Assembly (NCBI RefSeq): GCF_017309385.1
Contig: NZ_JAFJMJ010000002.1
Span: 806,001 to 870,000 of the forward strand
Direction of reading: 5' to 3'
Length of the DNA: 64,000 nt
Source: Amycolatopsis sp. 195334CR
Lineage (GTDB): Bacteria; Actinomycetota; Actinomycetes; Mycobacteriales; Pseudonocardiaceae
The notes beneath the pieces are model-generated. The model was not told where the DNA came from. It worked only from the letters and a program-made list of their open reading frames with translations, and searched no databases. Made by a program: the position numbers and the translations under genes. Below, piece by piece: positions 15,916 to 25,193 of the stretch. Within the stretch, counting starts at the first letter, position 1. Each line of letters starts with the position of its first letter.

Positions 15916-16620
15916 GTGGACAGCAATCGGCGTGAGCAGCTCCGGCGGGCCATCATCGGCCTGCCGGAGTCCGGTCTGCTGTGGAGCCGGGCGAATTCGG
16001 TGTGCGCGGTGCTGGTCGGCGAACTCGGCCTCGACGCCGCGGCGCTGTCGCTCTTCCTCGACTCCCGGATCCGGGAACCCATCGTGGCGACCAGTGACTG
16101 GGCCTGGGGCCTGACCGAGCTGGAATACGGGATGGGCGACGGGCCTGCCATGGCGGCCTTCACCGATGAACGTGCCATCTACGTTCCCGATCTGGCCGCC
16201 GTGCGCTGGCACTGGCCTGGTTACGTCACTTTCGCCTGCGCCGAGCACCTCGCCGCGCAGTTCTGCTGGCCGATCGTCTGCGGTGACGAACCGGTCGCCG
16301 TGCTCAGCGGTTACCGGCGAACCACCGGCCCGCTGAGCATCCGGCGGCAGCTGGATTCGACCATCCTCGTCGAGTTGCTGGCCGACGCACTCGAAGACCC
16401 GGGCACCGGCCTGCCTGCCGCCGTCACCGCCGTCGAACGCGGCGAACTCAAACACTACTCGACCGTGGCACTCGCGATCAGCCAGATCGCCGGACAGCAC
16501 GACCTCAGCGCCGAAGACGCGTTCGCGCTCCTGCGCGCACATGCCTTCGGCCAGGGCCGCGGCGTGCGGGACCTGGCCGAAGGCATCGTGCACGATCGAC
16601 TGGAGATCGACCTCGCCTAG
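15916..16620 (+). CDS. GAF and ANTAR domain protein
   Basis: 234 residues with a GTG start 20 bases after the ferritin-like gene. Residues about 20-145 form a GAF-like sensor (CAVLVGELGLDAAALSLFLD, then FCWPIVCGDEPVAVLSGYRR). The C-terminus about 175-230 is ANTAR-like (ALAISQIAGQHDLSAEDAFA, then LLRAHAFGQGRGVRDLAEGI). ANTAR domains bind RNA hairpins and act as antiterminators, so it may couple a small-molecule or redox signal to transcription elongation. The stop overlaps the convergent IniB-like stop in the tetramer CTAG. Confidence 0.75.
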   Translation: MDSNRREQLRRAIIGLPESGLLWSRANSVCAVLVGELGLDAAALSLFLDSRIREPIVATSDWAWGLTELEYGMGDGPAMAAFTDERAIYVPDLAAVRWHWPGYVTFACAEHLAAQFCWPIVCGDEPVAVLSGYRRTTGPLSIRRQLDSTILVELLADALEDPGTGLPAAVTAVERGELKHYSTVALAISQIAGQHDLSAEDAFALLRAHAFGQGRGVRDLAEGIVHDRLEIDLA

Positions 16621-17291
16621 AAGTCGACGTCGTTGCCGCTGAGCACGCCGCCGACGTCGATGGTGCCCAGGTCACCGGCGACCTGGCCGATGTTGCCGAG
16701 TTCGCTGACCTGGCCGACGTTGAGGTCGCCGACGGTGTCGGTGACCGCGGCCGGGCCGGTCTCCACGACGTCGGAGATGCCGAGGTCGCCGGTCTGCAGC
16801 GAGTTGGTCAGGTCACCGGCGGAGGCGGTCAGGTCGCCGACCGAGGTCAGGCCCGCGGTGACGTCGTCGAGGCCGTCCAGCCCGTTGAGGCCACCGGTGA
16901 TGCCGTCGACGCCGGTCAGGTCGCCGGTGATGCCGTCGAGGTCGCTGATGCCACCGATGCCGAGGTCGCCGTTGCCGATGTTCTCGGTCACGCCGCTCAC
17001 CGCGCCGGTCACGTCGCCGCCGCTGATCGCCGAGTCGAGGCTCTGCGCCAGGTCGTTGACCGGGGAGAAGCCGCCGCCGTCGCCGAGGGACAGGCCCTGG
17101 CTGAGGGAGTCGATCCCCTGGGCCTGCGTGGAGTCGAGCACCAGCGGGAGGATCTCCTGGATGTCGCCCGGGGTGATGTCGCCGAGGCCCGCGTCGTTGA
17201 GCACGTCCTGGGGCGCCGCGTCGAAGGCCGACTGGGCGTCGGGGTTGTTGAGCAGGTTGAGGGCGAAGTCGTACAGGTTCTGGTCGGGCAA
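16617..17291 (-). CDS. IniB N-terminal domain-like Gly/Asp-rich protein
   Basis: 224 residues with a TTG start, supported by AGGAGAAG 6 bases upstream. Residues 1-55 (LYDFALNLLNNPDAQSAFDA, then PQDVLNDAGLGDITPGDIQE) match the IniB N-terminal domain. The rest is a low-complexity series of about 10-residue units such as GDLTGVDGITGGLNGLDGLD. In mycobacteria iniB is induced by cell-wall inhibitors and regulated by IniR. Here an IniR-like gene is divergent, 240 bases away, reproducing that pairing. The function of IniB is unknown; an envelope-related role is inferred. Confidence 0.8.
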   Translation of the reverse strand: MPDQNLYDFALNLLNNPDAQSAFDAAPQDVLNDAGLGDITPGDIQEILPLVLDSTQAQGIDSLSQGLSLGDGGGFSPVNDLAQSLDSAISGGDVTGAVSGVTENIGNGDLGIGGISDLDGITGDLTGVDGITGGLNGLDGLDDVTAGLTSVGDLTASAGDLTNSLQTGDLGISDVVETGPAAVTDTVGDLNVGQVSELGNIGQVAGDLGTIDVGGVLSGNDVDF

Positions 17292-17531
17292 GGAACTTCT
17301 CCTGTTCGGGGGATCGGGGTTCGAAGATCAAGCTAGGCGTGGGCTCGCCCCGGCCACATCGGTGCTCACTCCCAGTTGTCCCGATGCCGCCATCCGGGGA
17401 GGAGTCCTCGACCCCCCTAGGGCGATGGGGGTTGCGTTCCGTGAGGTTTTCACCGAATCGGGCGAACCGGGCCGCCCGTGGCTCCGAATTCCGGGGGCAA
17501 GGAAGCGGACGGACAGGTGGAGGCGCACAGC

Positions 17532-19919
17532 ATGCGATGTGAGGTCGGGCAGGCGGTCACCGGCCGCGCGGTGGACCGCCTGGTGGAGCAGGTGCGCACG
17601 ACCCCGAAGGCGGTCGTGCGGGCCGTGGTCTCCGCTCCGGGTGGCTACGGCAAGTCGACGCTCATCGCGGAGGTCTCCGCCGCCTACACCGCCGCCGGAT
17701 TCGAGGTGCTCGACGCGGTCGCTCTGACCACACGCGATCTGGGGGACCGGCACGGCAGCGCGGTGGTGATCGACGACGCGCACCTGCTCGGCGACCACCA
17801 GCTGAACCGGCTACGGGAAGTCGTGCGGTCGGGCTATCCGCGGGTGGTGCTCACCCAGCGCCCGGCCCCGCGCCCGGCGGCCCTGCGCGCGCTGGCCACC
17901 GAGATCGGTGAGGTGGTGCCACTGGGCCCGCTCACCACGGCGCAGACCGGCGTACTGGCCGCCGCGCACGGCACGGAACTCGGTGACGACCGGATCGAGC
18001 GGCTGCACCGCCACACCGGCGGGGTGCCGCGGTTCGTCGCGCGTATCGCCGGTCTCGACGGGCTCGACGGCTTCCGCTCGGACCTCGCCCTGCTACCCGA
18101 TGACGTCCTGCGCTACCTGATCGCCGCGGAAGCGGGCGCCACTGCGGACACCGATCTGCTCGACGCGCTGTTCGGGCCCGGGCGGGCGGCGGTGGTCGAG
18201 CTGGCCAGGGCGTCCGGGCTGCTCGGGCACGACGGCAGGCTGGTCCCGGTCGCCGCGGACGCGATCCGGCGGCTCTGCCCGGCACCGCGCCGGGTCGAGG
18301 TGCTGCACCGGATGGCCGAGATCCAACTGCGTTCGGGACAGCCCGTCGAAGACCTCGCGGGCAGGTTTCTCGCGGTCGAGATCACCGGTCCCACCGCCGC
18401 CGAGGTATTCGTCCGAGCTGCCGAGGAAACCGCCGTGCCCCGGTTGTCCGCCGAGTTCTTCGCCGCGGCGGCCGCCGCCGGGCCGCGGTCGGCGGACCTG
18501 GTCGCGAACTGGGCGCGTGCCGCCGCGCTGGCCGGCGACCTCGACACCGCACTGCGCCTGAGCGACGAACTGCTCTCCAGCGCCCACCGGGAAAGCCAGG
18601 CCGAAGGCGCGTTGATCGCGGGCTTGGTTCTCGGCCGGCGAGGAGAGCTGGTGCGCAGCGCCGAGCTGTTCCGGTTCGCGGGTGTGCCCGCGGCGGCGAA
18701 CTTCGCGGTCGTCGCGGAAACTGCGGTGGGCAGACGCGCGACGGGGCCACCAGCACCGGCGCTCGTCCCCACCCTGTCCACGGCCATCGCCGAGCGCCTG
18801 GGCACCGGACTGGCCGAGTCCATTTCGGACACTCCGGCGCGAGCCCTGCCCACGCTGTTCGGCGCCGCCGATCTGGTGCGCCCGAAGAACCCGGCGGCAC
18901 TGCTGCCGGACTCGCCCGCCGCGCTCGCGGGTATCGCGGCCATGCACTGGGGCGAACTCGGTCCCGCCGAAGCCATTCTCGAAACCGCCGCGGCGGGCGA
19001 ATCTTTCGCCGCGCGGCATCACCTGTTGCTGGCCTGGGTTTCCCTGCTTCGCGGTGATCTCCCGGCTGCGGCCCAGCGGGCCCGGCAGGCTGGTGCCGGG
19101 CTGGACAACCGCGAGGAACTGTTCGCTGCCGCACTCGAACTGGGCATCGCCCGCCGTTCCAGCAACCTGCCCGCGTTACGACGGGCGTGGAGCCGGGCTT
19201 ACCCGGCGTTGCTGCGCAATCCGGTGAACCTGTTCCTGTTGCTGCCGCTGAACGAGATCGCCATCGCCGCGGCCCGGCTCGGCGAGCGGTCCTCGTTCGC
19301 GCTGACCACCGAGCAGATCACCACCACCCTGGCGGCGCTGGGAAACCCGCCGCTGTGGGCCACGGCGACGGCGTGGAGCAGGTTCTACGCCGCGATCGTC
19401 ACCGACGACGCCGACGCTGCCCGCGCCGAGCTGTCCACTTTGGAGTCGGTGGCTGGCGCCGGCCGCTATCCGGCCGCGCTCGCCGAGGCTGGCGGCGCCT
19501 GGCTGTCCGTGCTCGCCGGGCAACCCGACGCCGACCGGGTCACCGCGGCTGCGTCCGGCTTGCGGGACCTGGGTTTCGTCTGGGACGCCGCGCGGCTGGC
19601 CGGCCAGGCGGCGATCCGCACCAGCGACCGCCAGGCGATGACCCGGCTGCTGGAAACGGCCCGCCAGTTCCAGGGCCGCAGCCGCGAGGACGCGGCGGGC
19701 ACCACTTCGGTGACCACCCCGGAGGTGGAACTCAGCCGCCGCGAACGGCAGGTCGCCGAACTCGTCGTGGAAGGCCTGACCTACAAGCAGGTCGGGGCAC
19801 AGCTCTACATCTCCGGCAAAACCGTCGAACACCACATGGCCCGGATCCGGAGTAAAACCGGCATCACCGACCGCGGGGAACTACTCGGTACCCTGCGCTC
19901 CCTGATCACCGGAAATTGA
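17532..19919 (+). CDS. iniR: IniR-like ATPase/LuxR-family transcriptional regulator
   Basis: 795 residues from the ATG at 17532, chosen because GGAGG lies 8 bases upstream. An N-terminal AAA/STAND ATPase has Walker A APGGYGKST (residues 35-43) and a Walker B-like VVIDDAHLL. A long helical, TPR-like middle follows. The C-terminal LuxR helix-turn-helix (about 735-790) contains LSRRERQVAELVVEGLTYKQ and KTVEHHMARIRSKTGITDR. The architecture is that of the isoniazid-response regulator IniR, and the divergent IniB-like gene agrees. The last about 380 bases are duplicated at 35.7 kb. Confidence 0.82.
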   Translation: MRCEVGQAVTGRAVDRLVEQVRTTPKAVVRAVVSAPGGYGKSTLIAEVSAAYTAAGFEVLDAVALTTRDLGDRHGSAVVIDDAHLLGDHQLNRLREVVRSGYPRVVLTQRPAPRPAALRALATEIGEVVPLGPLTTAQTGVLAAAHGTELGDDRIERLHRHTGGVPRFVARIAGLDGLDGFRSDLALLPDDVLRYLIAAEAGATADTDLLDALFGPGRAAVVELARASGLLGHDGRLVPVAADAIRRLCPAPRRVEVLHRMAEIQLRSGQPVEDLAGRFLAVEITGPTAAEVFVRAAEETAVPRLSAEFFAAAAAAGPRSADLVANWARAAALAGDLDTALRLSDELLSSAHRESQAEGALIAGLVLGRRGELVRSAELFRFAGVPAAANFAVVAETAVGRRATGPPAPALVPTLSTAIAERLGTGLAESISDTPARALPTLFGAADLVRPKNPAALLPDSPAALAGIAAMHWGELGPAEAILETAAAGESFAARHHLLLAWVSLLRGDLPAAAQRARQAGAGLDNREELFAAALELGIARRSSNLPALRRAWSRAYPALLRNPVNLFLLLPLNEIAIAAARLGERSSFALTTEQITTTLAALGNPPLWATATAWSRFYAAIVTDDADAARAELSTLESVAGAGRYPAALAEAGGAWLSVLAGQPDADRVTAAASGLRDLGFVWDAARLAGQAAIRTSDRQAMTRLLETARQFQGRSREDAAGTTSVTTPEVELSRRERQVAELVVEGLTYKQVGAQLYISGKTVEHHMARIRSKTGITDRGELLGTLRSLITGN

Positions 19920-20098
19920 TTCCGCCTCGCTCTCTCGCAGGCCGGGTTCGCCGATGGCCGCTGACGCGGCCTAGTGCGGTGTGGCGCACCCAGGCGCTGG
20001 ACAGTGCTCGCCGCCAAGCTCGGCGTCTACGCGATGGCGGGCCTGACCTACGGCCTGATCACGGTTACTGTCTCCGGCTCCGGGACAGCACTGGCCGC
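19541..20098. repeat. Dispersed duplication, copy 1 (iniR 3' end plus downstream)
   Basis: This segment recurs, shortened and mutated, at 35717-36184. It starts within iniR (CACCGCGG at 19541) and runs past the iniR stop through a permease-like remnant to CTGGCCGC. Copy 1 keeps iniR intact, so it is the likely source. Confidence 0.9.
19974..20098 (+). pseudogene. ABC-2 type permease remnant
   Basis: The frame from 19974 encodes TVLAAKLGVYAMAGLTYGLI, resembling the first part of actinobacterial ABC-2 permeases where a membrane helix follows an AKL motif. After about 35 residues it turns into a Pro/Ala-rich stretch and stops. No start region or other helices remain. The copy at 36.1 kb retains the next part of the same protein, which supports the assignment. 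Confidence 0.5.
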
Positions 20099-20201
20099 TC
20101 CGCCCGCCCTAACCGCACCCGCACACCCCGCCCCAACGGCACCCGACCCGCCATCACAACCTCCGATCACAACCGGTGTTGCAACGACCCCATGAACCCA
20201 A

Positions 20202-20234
20202 GTGGCTTTCGGGATCCTGCGTCCCGAAAGCCAC
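20202..20234. repeat. Intergenic palindrome (13-base stem)
   Basis: GTGGCTTTCGGGA (20202-20214) pairs perfectly with TCCCGAAAGCCAC (20222-20234) across a 7-base loop. It may act as a terminator. The sequence type also resembles dispersed intergenic palindromes that I recall from Amycolatopsis genomes, which needs a genome count. Confidence 0.65.
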
Positions 20235-20263
20235 GTTCGTGACATCGGGCCGGGCCCAGTTGC

Positions 20264-20935
20264 GCCGAGCCCGAGCCCGTTCCCGAACTCGCGCCGACCA
20301 CCGTCACCACCACCAGCGGACAGGTAGCGGGCCGCGCGGACGCGACCACCCGGCAGTTCCAGGGAATCCGCTACGCGCAGGCCCCATTCGGGCCGCGCCG
20401 CTGGACGCTGCCCGAAAAGCCCGCGCCGTGGGAAGGGGACACGCAGGCCACCGCGCCCGGATCCCGCTGCCCCCAGAGCACAGCCTCGGCCCCGCCCGGC
20501 GCACCGATCGACGAGGACTGCCTCTTCCTCGACGTGACCACCCCGAGCGAGGTCGCCCCCGGCGAACGCCTGCCGGTCGTGGTGTGGTGGCACGGCGCGG
20601 GTTTCACCACCGGCAGCGGTTCGGACTACGACGCCCGCCGCCTCGCCGAACGCGGCCGGGTCATGGTGGTCTCCATCAACTACCGCCTCGGCGCGCTCGG
20701 CAACTTCGGCCTCCCCGGCCTGGCCGGATCGGGCAACTTCGGCTTCGCCGACCAGGTGGCGTTCCTGCACTGGGTGCAGGAGAACGCCGCCGCCTTCGCC
20801 GGTGATCCGGACAACGTCACCGTCGCCGGGCAGTCCGCCGGCGAGCACCGCACCACCGGGCTGGACACTTCGGTGCCTCAGGCAGGCGGTTTGGCTAGAG
20901 GCGGTGCGACAGGTGACGTATATGCGATGGCGTGA
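20264..20935 (+). pseudogene. Carboxylesterase type B remnant
   Basis: One frame reads TVTTTSGQVAGRAD, FQGIRYAQAPFGPRRW, IDEDCLFLDVTTP, VVVWWHGAGFTTGSGSDYDA and NVTVAGQSAGEH. These are the N-terminal half of a type B carboxylesterase up to the nucleophile elbow (G-x-S-x-G). The first in-frame start with any support is the GTG at 20534, deep inside the domain. After GQSAGEH the sequence stops resembling the family and ends at 20935; the Glu/Asp and His of the triad are missing. It is therefore truncated at both ends and inactive. Confidence 0.75.
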
Positions 20936-20944
20936 TTCGACATT
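20905..20944 (+). promoter_or_regulatory. Bipartite motif copy A, upstream of MFS-amidohydrolase unit
   Basis: TGCGACAGGTG at 20905-20915 and CGACATT at 20938-20944, with TNCGACA half-sites 31 bases apart. The same two blocks with the same spacing occur at 25194-25233. It is likely an operator or promoter element of the catabolic island; the PucR regulator encoded between the two copies is the obvious candidate. Confidence 0.6.
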
Positions 20945-21096
20945 TTCCTATAGGTGGCGGTCGCGGTGAGCGGTGACACTGGTGCATCAACCCGGGGTCC
21001 GGCAACTGTTCCCCAAGCGTGCACCTCCCGTTCCCCGCACGGGTAGCGCTGTGCCACACCCCGTCGAAAGGCTCGCTCACCCATCCGGAGACATCC

Positions 21097-22506
21097 ATGT
21101 CGGTATCTGCGCTCACCGTCGAGAACGGACCGAAATCCGGGGCATCCGCCACCGCCGTGCTGGGCTTGGTCATCCTGGTCTACACCGTGCTGGAGTCGAT
21201 GCTGGTTCCGGCACTGCCCCTGATCCAGGACGGGGTCGGCGCCTCCGCCTCGTCGATCACCTGGGTCTTCACCGGTTTGCTCCTGTCAGGCACGGTGGCG
21301 ACCCCGCTGGTCGGACGGCTGGCCGACATCTACGACAAGAAGGCGGTCTTCCTCGTCGTACTGGGGATCGTCGCGGTGGGCACGCTCCTCGGCGCGGTGG
21401 CCACGTCGATCGTCGTGCTCGCGATCGGTCAGGTGCTCCAGGGCGCCGGGCTCGGACTCGTTCCCCTGTCGCTCGGCATTCTGCGGGACACCCAGCCGGC
21501 CGCGCGGGCCAGGATCGGCAACGGCCTGGTGGTCGGCATGTCGGGACTGGGTTCGGTCATCGGCTTGTTGCTGGCCGGCCCGCTCCTGACCGCACTGCCC
21601 TACAACTGGCTCTACTGGCTCCCGCTGGCCGCCCTGGTCCTGCTCGGTGCCGCGGCGGTGCCGGTACTTCCGGCCGCCCGGCCGCCCACTGGCGACGTCC
21701 GGGTCGACTGGGTGGGCGCGGCTTTGCTGAGCGGTGGTCTGCTCGCGGTGCTCATCGGTCTCACCCAGTCCCCGTCGTGGGGATGGTGGTCGGCGGAGTT
21801 CCTCTCGCTCGGCGCTGCGGGCCTGACGCTGCTGGCCGTGTTCGTGGTGGTCGAGTTGAAGGTCCGGCAGCCACTGATCGATCTTCGCTCCGGTGGCCGG
21901 TCGGTGATCATCACCTGCGTCGTCGCGTTCGCCGTCGGCTGGGCGACGTACGCGGTCTTCCTCTCACTCCCGACGATCGTCGCCGCGCCTCCCTCGACCG
22001 GGTACGGGCTCGGCGACACGCCGAGCACGGCTGGGCTGCTGCTGATCCCGCTGGGCGTGGTCGCCGCCGCGTCGGCGCCACTGGCCGGGCTGCTGGAACG
22101 CGTGCTCGGCGCCAAGATGGTGCTGGTGCTGTCCTGCCTGCCGATCGTCGCTTCCGCCGCGGTCCTCTTCCTGGCCCGCCACGAGGGCGTCGTGCTGGCG
22201 TTCGCGTCCGGGCTTGCCGGGCTCGGCATCGGCATCGGCCTGACCCAGGCGATGAACATCGTGTCGTCGGCGGTGCCCGCTGAGCGGATGGCCAGCGCGA
22301 GCGGCCTGCTGCTGGTCGTGCGCTCGATCGGCGCGACGGTGGGCGTGCAGGTGTCGGGCAGCGTCCTGGCGAGCGACCCCGTTCCGGGGACGGCCTTGCC
22401 CACCTGGTCGTCCTTCAGCGCGGTCTTCCTCATGGCGACCGTGGTCGGCGTCGGGGCGGTCATCGCCGGCGCCGCGCTTCCCGGTCGAACTGCCCGCTTC
22501 GAATGA
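21097..22506 (+). CDS. MFS transporter (DHA2-like, about 14 helices)
   Basis: 469 residues from the ATG at 21097 (GGAG 7 bases upstream); the longer frame lacks support. The hydrophobicity pattern gives about 14 membrane helices. The motif A region GRLADIYDKKAVFL follows helix 2, and GAGLGLVPLSLGILRD is a motif C-like Gly-rich helix, both typical of drug/H+ antiporters. It is the first gene of the catabolic island, 16 bases before the amidohydrolase gene, so uptake of the pathway substrate or export of a toxic product is equally possible. Motif copy A lies about 150 bases upstream. Confidence 0.85.
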   Translation: MSVSALTVENGPKSGASATAVLGLVILVYTVLESMLVPALPLIQDGVGASASSITWVFTGLLLSGTVATPLVGRLADIYDKKAVFLVVLGIVAVGTLLGAVATSIVVLAIGQVLQGAGLGLVPLSLGILRDTQPAARARIGNGLVVGMSGLGSVIGLLLAGPLLTALPYNWLYWLPLAALVLLGAAAVPVLPAARPPTGDVRVDWVGAALLSGGLLAVLIGLTQSPSWGWWSAEFLSLGAAGLTLLAVFVVVELKVRQPLIDLRSGGRSVIITCVVAFAVGWATYAVFLSLPTIVAAPPSTGYGLGDTPSTAGLLLIPLGVVAAASAPLAGLLERVLGAKMVLVLSCLPIVASAAVLFLARHEGVVLAFASGLAGLGIGIGLTQAMNIVSSAVPAERMASASGLLLVVRSIGATVGVQVSGSVLASDPVPGTALPTWSSFSAVFLMATVVGVGAVIAGAALPGRTARFE

Positions 22507-22522
22507 GTAAAGGAAAGAACAC

Positions 22523-23962
22523 ATGCCTCAGTTGCTGACCGGTGCGACCATCATCGATGGCGTTGCCGACAAGGGAATCGACGGCCAGGCCATCCTGATC
22601 GACGAGGGCCGGATCGTGGCGATCGGCCGACCGGAGGAGATCTCCGCGGACGCCGAAACCGTGGACTTCAGCGGGAAGTACGTCATTCCAGGGCTGATGA
22701 ACGCCAACGTGCACCTGCTGATGAGCGTTTTCCTCGAAACCCTCGTCCGCTATGAGGACCGGTACGAGGACCTGATCATCGAGGCCGCGCAAGTCGCGCT
22801 GAAGAGCGGAATGACCACGGTGTTCGACACCTGGGGGCCGCGTCGTGTGCTCATGTCCGTTCGCGACCGGATCGACCGGGGTGAGGTCGTGGGCAGCCGC
22901 ATTCGCTGTGCCGGCAACATCATCGGGTTCGACGGTCCGTTCTCCGGGGATTTCGACGGACGGATCAGCGGGGTCGGCAGCTCCTACTTCGTCGACCGGG
23001 TCAACGCGACGTGGGTGGAGAACACCGGCCGGCACCTGATGTGGCTGACGCCCGAGGCCGTCGGCGAGGAGGTGCGGGAGTACATCGGGCGTGGCATCGA
23101 CTTCGTCAAGTTCGCGTCGAACGAGCACGGCGCGACCGCGGCCGGTGCCTTCCTGCAGTTCTCGGGGCGCACCCAGCGGGCCATTGTGGAAGAAGCCCAC
23201 CGTGCTGGGGTGACCGCGCAGGCGCACACCTCGTCGGTCGAGGGGCTGCGGCTCTCACTCGAAGCGGGCTGCGATCTGATCCAGCACTGCAACGTCACCG
23301 GGCCGACCGAGATTCCCAAGGAGACGCTCGAGTCGTTCGCCGAGCGGAACTGCGGCGCCGTCCTCTTCCCGTTGACCGACAACGGTCTTTCGACGCTGAA
23401 GGAGTCCATTTCGGATCTCGAATGGACGATGTGGAAGGCCGCCGACGCCAACTGCCGTCACCTGGTCGAATCCGGGGCCACCATTCTCATGGCCAACGAC
23501 GGGGGAATTCTCGCGCCGGAGGTCATGCGGGAGCCGATGATCAAGAACACCTGGAACGGGCTGCCCGAAGGCGAAGCGCTCGGACGGCTGGCGACCGGGC
23601 ACTTCACCTGGCTGCGGGCGATGGAGGAGAAAGGCATGTCGCCGATGGACCTGCTGCGGGCGGCGACCCGCAACGTCGCCGAGGCGTACCGGGTCGACGA
23701 CGAACTCGGCACGCTCGAAGCTGGAAAGCGCGCCGACCTGGTGGTGCTCGACCGGGATCCGTTGCAGGGCGCCAAGAACTACCAGAGCATTCACGCGGTC
23801 ATCAAGGGCGGCACCCGCGTGGACCTTGACACGCTTCCCGAACGGCCGCTATTGACCGCGGACCTTCCCGAGCAGACTGAGGAAGAAGGCCGGTACAAGC
23901 GATTCCTCCACCACGGTGCGCGCCTGCCGTCCTGCCCGTCCTGTCTGCCTGGGACGCGCTGA
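22523..23962 (+). CDS. Amidohydrolase superfamily protein with an altered HxH motif
   Basis: 479 residues. The TIM-barrel metal hydrolase layout is clear: VIPGLMNANVHLLMS (metal motif 1), IDFVKFASNEHG with the bridging Lys, AQAHTSSVEGLRLSLEAGCD and LIQHC (His ligands), MANDGGILAPE (Asp), and the C-terminal beta domain LGTLEAGKRADLVVLDRDPL. The subgroup includes imidazolonepropionase-like and prolidase-like enzymes that cut cyclic amides, ureas or dipeptides. The first His of the usual HxH is Asn (NVH), so metal binding or reaction may differ. An AGGAAAG site precedes the ATG. It is probably co-transcribed with the MFS gene. Confidence 0.85.
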   Translation: MPQLLTGATIIDGVADKGIDGQAILIDEGRIVAIGRPEEISADAETVDFSGKYVIPGLMNANVHLLMSVFLETLVRYEDRYEDLIIEAAQVALKSGMTTVFDTWGPRRVLMSVRDRIDRGEVVGSRIRCAGNIIGFDGPFSGDFDGRISGVGSSYFVDRVNATWVENTGRHLMWLTPEAVGEEVREYIGRGIDFVKFASNEHGATAAGAFLQFSGRTQRAIVEEAHRAGVTAQAHTSSVEGLRLSLEAGCDLIQHCNVTGPTEIPKETLESFAERNCGAVLFPLTDNGLSTLKESISDLEWTMWKAADANCRHLVESGATILMANDGGILAPEVMREPMIKNTWNGLPEGEALGRLATGHFTWLRAMEEKGMSPMDLLRAATRNVAEAYRVDDELGTLEAGKRADLVVLDRDPLQGAKNYQSIHAVIKGGTRVDLDTLPERPLLTADLPEQTEEEGRYKRFLHHGARLPSCPSCLPGTR

Positions 23963-23987
23963 CGGCGGGCGGGTTACATTCACCGGC

Positions 23988-25193
23988 GTGAGCGAAGACC
24001 TGCAGCGGGTGGTGGACACACTGGCTCGGCAGCTGGGCCGGGCGGTCGCGGTCGACGACGTCCACTTCCGGCTGCTCGCCTACAGTGCGCACGCCGGTCC
24101 GATCGACGACATGCGAGCGCGGGTGATCCTGACCCGTGAGGCCCCGCCGGAGGCGGTCGCCTGGCTGCGGCGGTTTCGGCTTCCTCGTGCCGACGGGCCG
24201 GTTCGCCTTCCTGCTTCGGCGGAGCTCGACCTGCTGCCGCGGGTCGCCATCCCGATCCGCTTCCAGGGTGTTCAGTTCGGCTACCTGTGGCTCATTGACG
24301 CCGAGGAGCCGGTGGACGATGCCGGGCTTGAGCTCGCCGGGGCCGCGGCCGACGAAGCCGCCGAGGTGCTGTTCCGCGAGCGGGCGCTCGGCGAGCTGCA
24401 CGACGCCCGTGTCGGGGAGTTCCTCCGGGATCTGACGTCGGAGGATCCCGTGGCTCGCGCTCTCGCTGCCGGTGGGCTCGTCGAATCCGGTCTCTTCGCG
24501 GCGCGCGGGGGCGTGGTCGTCATCGTCGTCGCACCTCTGCCGATAGCTGGTCAGGAGGTGGAAGAGGGTGACCGGCTGGCGCTCGGAGCGGCGCTACGCG
24601 CGGCAGCCATGGCGATGCCGGTCCGCGAGAGCATGGTCCTGATCCGCCCCGGCCACGGGTTGCTCGTCGTGACGCAGCGCGCGCTGGAGCGGATCCCCCG
24701 GCTCGCGGACGAGCTGTGCTCGTCCGCGGTGGAGCGGCTGGGGCGCGCCGAGCGCTGGCGGGCCGTGGTCGCCGGGGTGGGCCGTCCGGCGGCGCGATTG
24801 GCCGACGCCGCGACCTCGTACCAGCAGGCCCTCGACGCGATCCGGGTCGCCGACGTCATCCCGGTCTTCCGGCCCGTCGCCCGCCACGACGCGCTGGGGA
24901 TCTACGCCCTGCTGGCCGCTCTGCCGCGTGAGCAGCTCCGCAGCATGGGGGTCGCGCAGGCGATCACCGCACTCCTCGACGCCGATTCCGCGCTCCTGGT
25001 AACCGCGGAGGCGTTCCTCGACCGTGCGGGAGATTCCCGCGCGGTGGCCGAGCAACTCGGTGTGCACCGGGCGACGATCTACCACCGGCTCCGCCGCATC
25101 GAAGAGCTCACCGGCTTCGACCTGAGCGACGGCGAACTCCGCCTCGTGCTGCATCTCGGCATCAAGGCGGCGAGGCTTCTCGGCGACATCTGA
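23988..25193 (+). CDS. PucR family transcriptional regulator
   Basis: 401 residues from a GTG at 23988 (VSEDLQRVVDTLARQLGRAV); an upstream in-frame start would overlap the amidohydrolase gene. The N-terminal about 150 residues look like a sensor domain, then a GGDEF-like middle (CdaR type). The C-terminal PucR helix-turn-helix is at about 340-395 (SRAVAEQLGVHRATIYHRLR, RIEELTGFDLSDGELRLVLH). PucR proteins control purine, amino-acid and amide catabolism. It stands between the two transcription units that share the bipartite motif and ends 3 bases before copy B. Confidence 0.88.
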   Translation: MSEDLQRVVDTLARQLGRAVAVDDVHFRLLAYSAHAGPIDDMRARVILTREAPPEAVAWLRRFRLPRADGPVRLPASAELDLLPRVAIPIRFQGVQFGYLWLIDAEEPVDDAGLELAGAAADEAAEVLFRERALGELHDARVGEFLRDLTSEDPVARALAAGGLVESGLFAARGGVVVIVVAPLPIAGQEVEEGDRLALGAALRAAAMAMPVRESMVLIRPGHGLLVVTQRALERIPRLADELCSSAVERLGRAERWRAVVAGVGRPAARLADAATSYQQALDAIRVADVIPVFRPVARHDALGIYALLAALPREQLRSMGVAQAITALLDADSALLVTAEAFLDRAGDSRAVAEQLGVHRATIYHRLRRIEELTGFDLSDGELRLVLHLGIKAARLLGDI

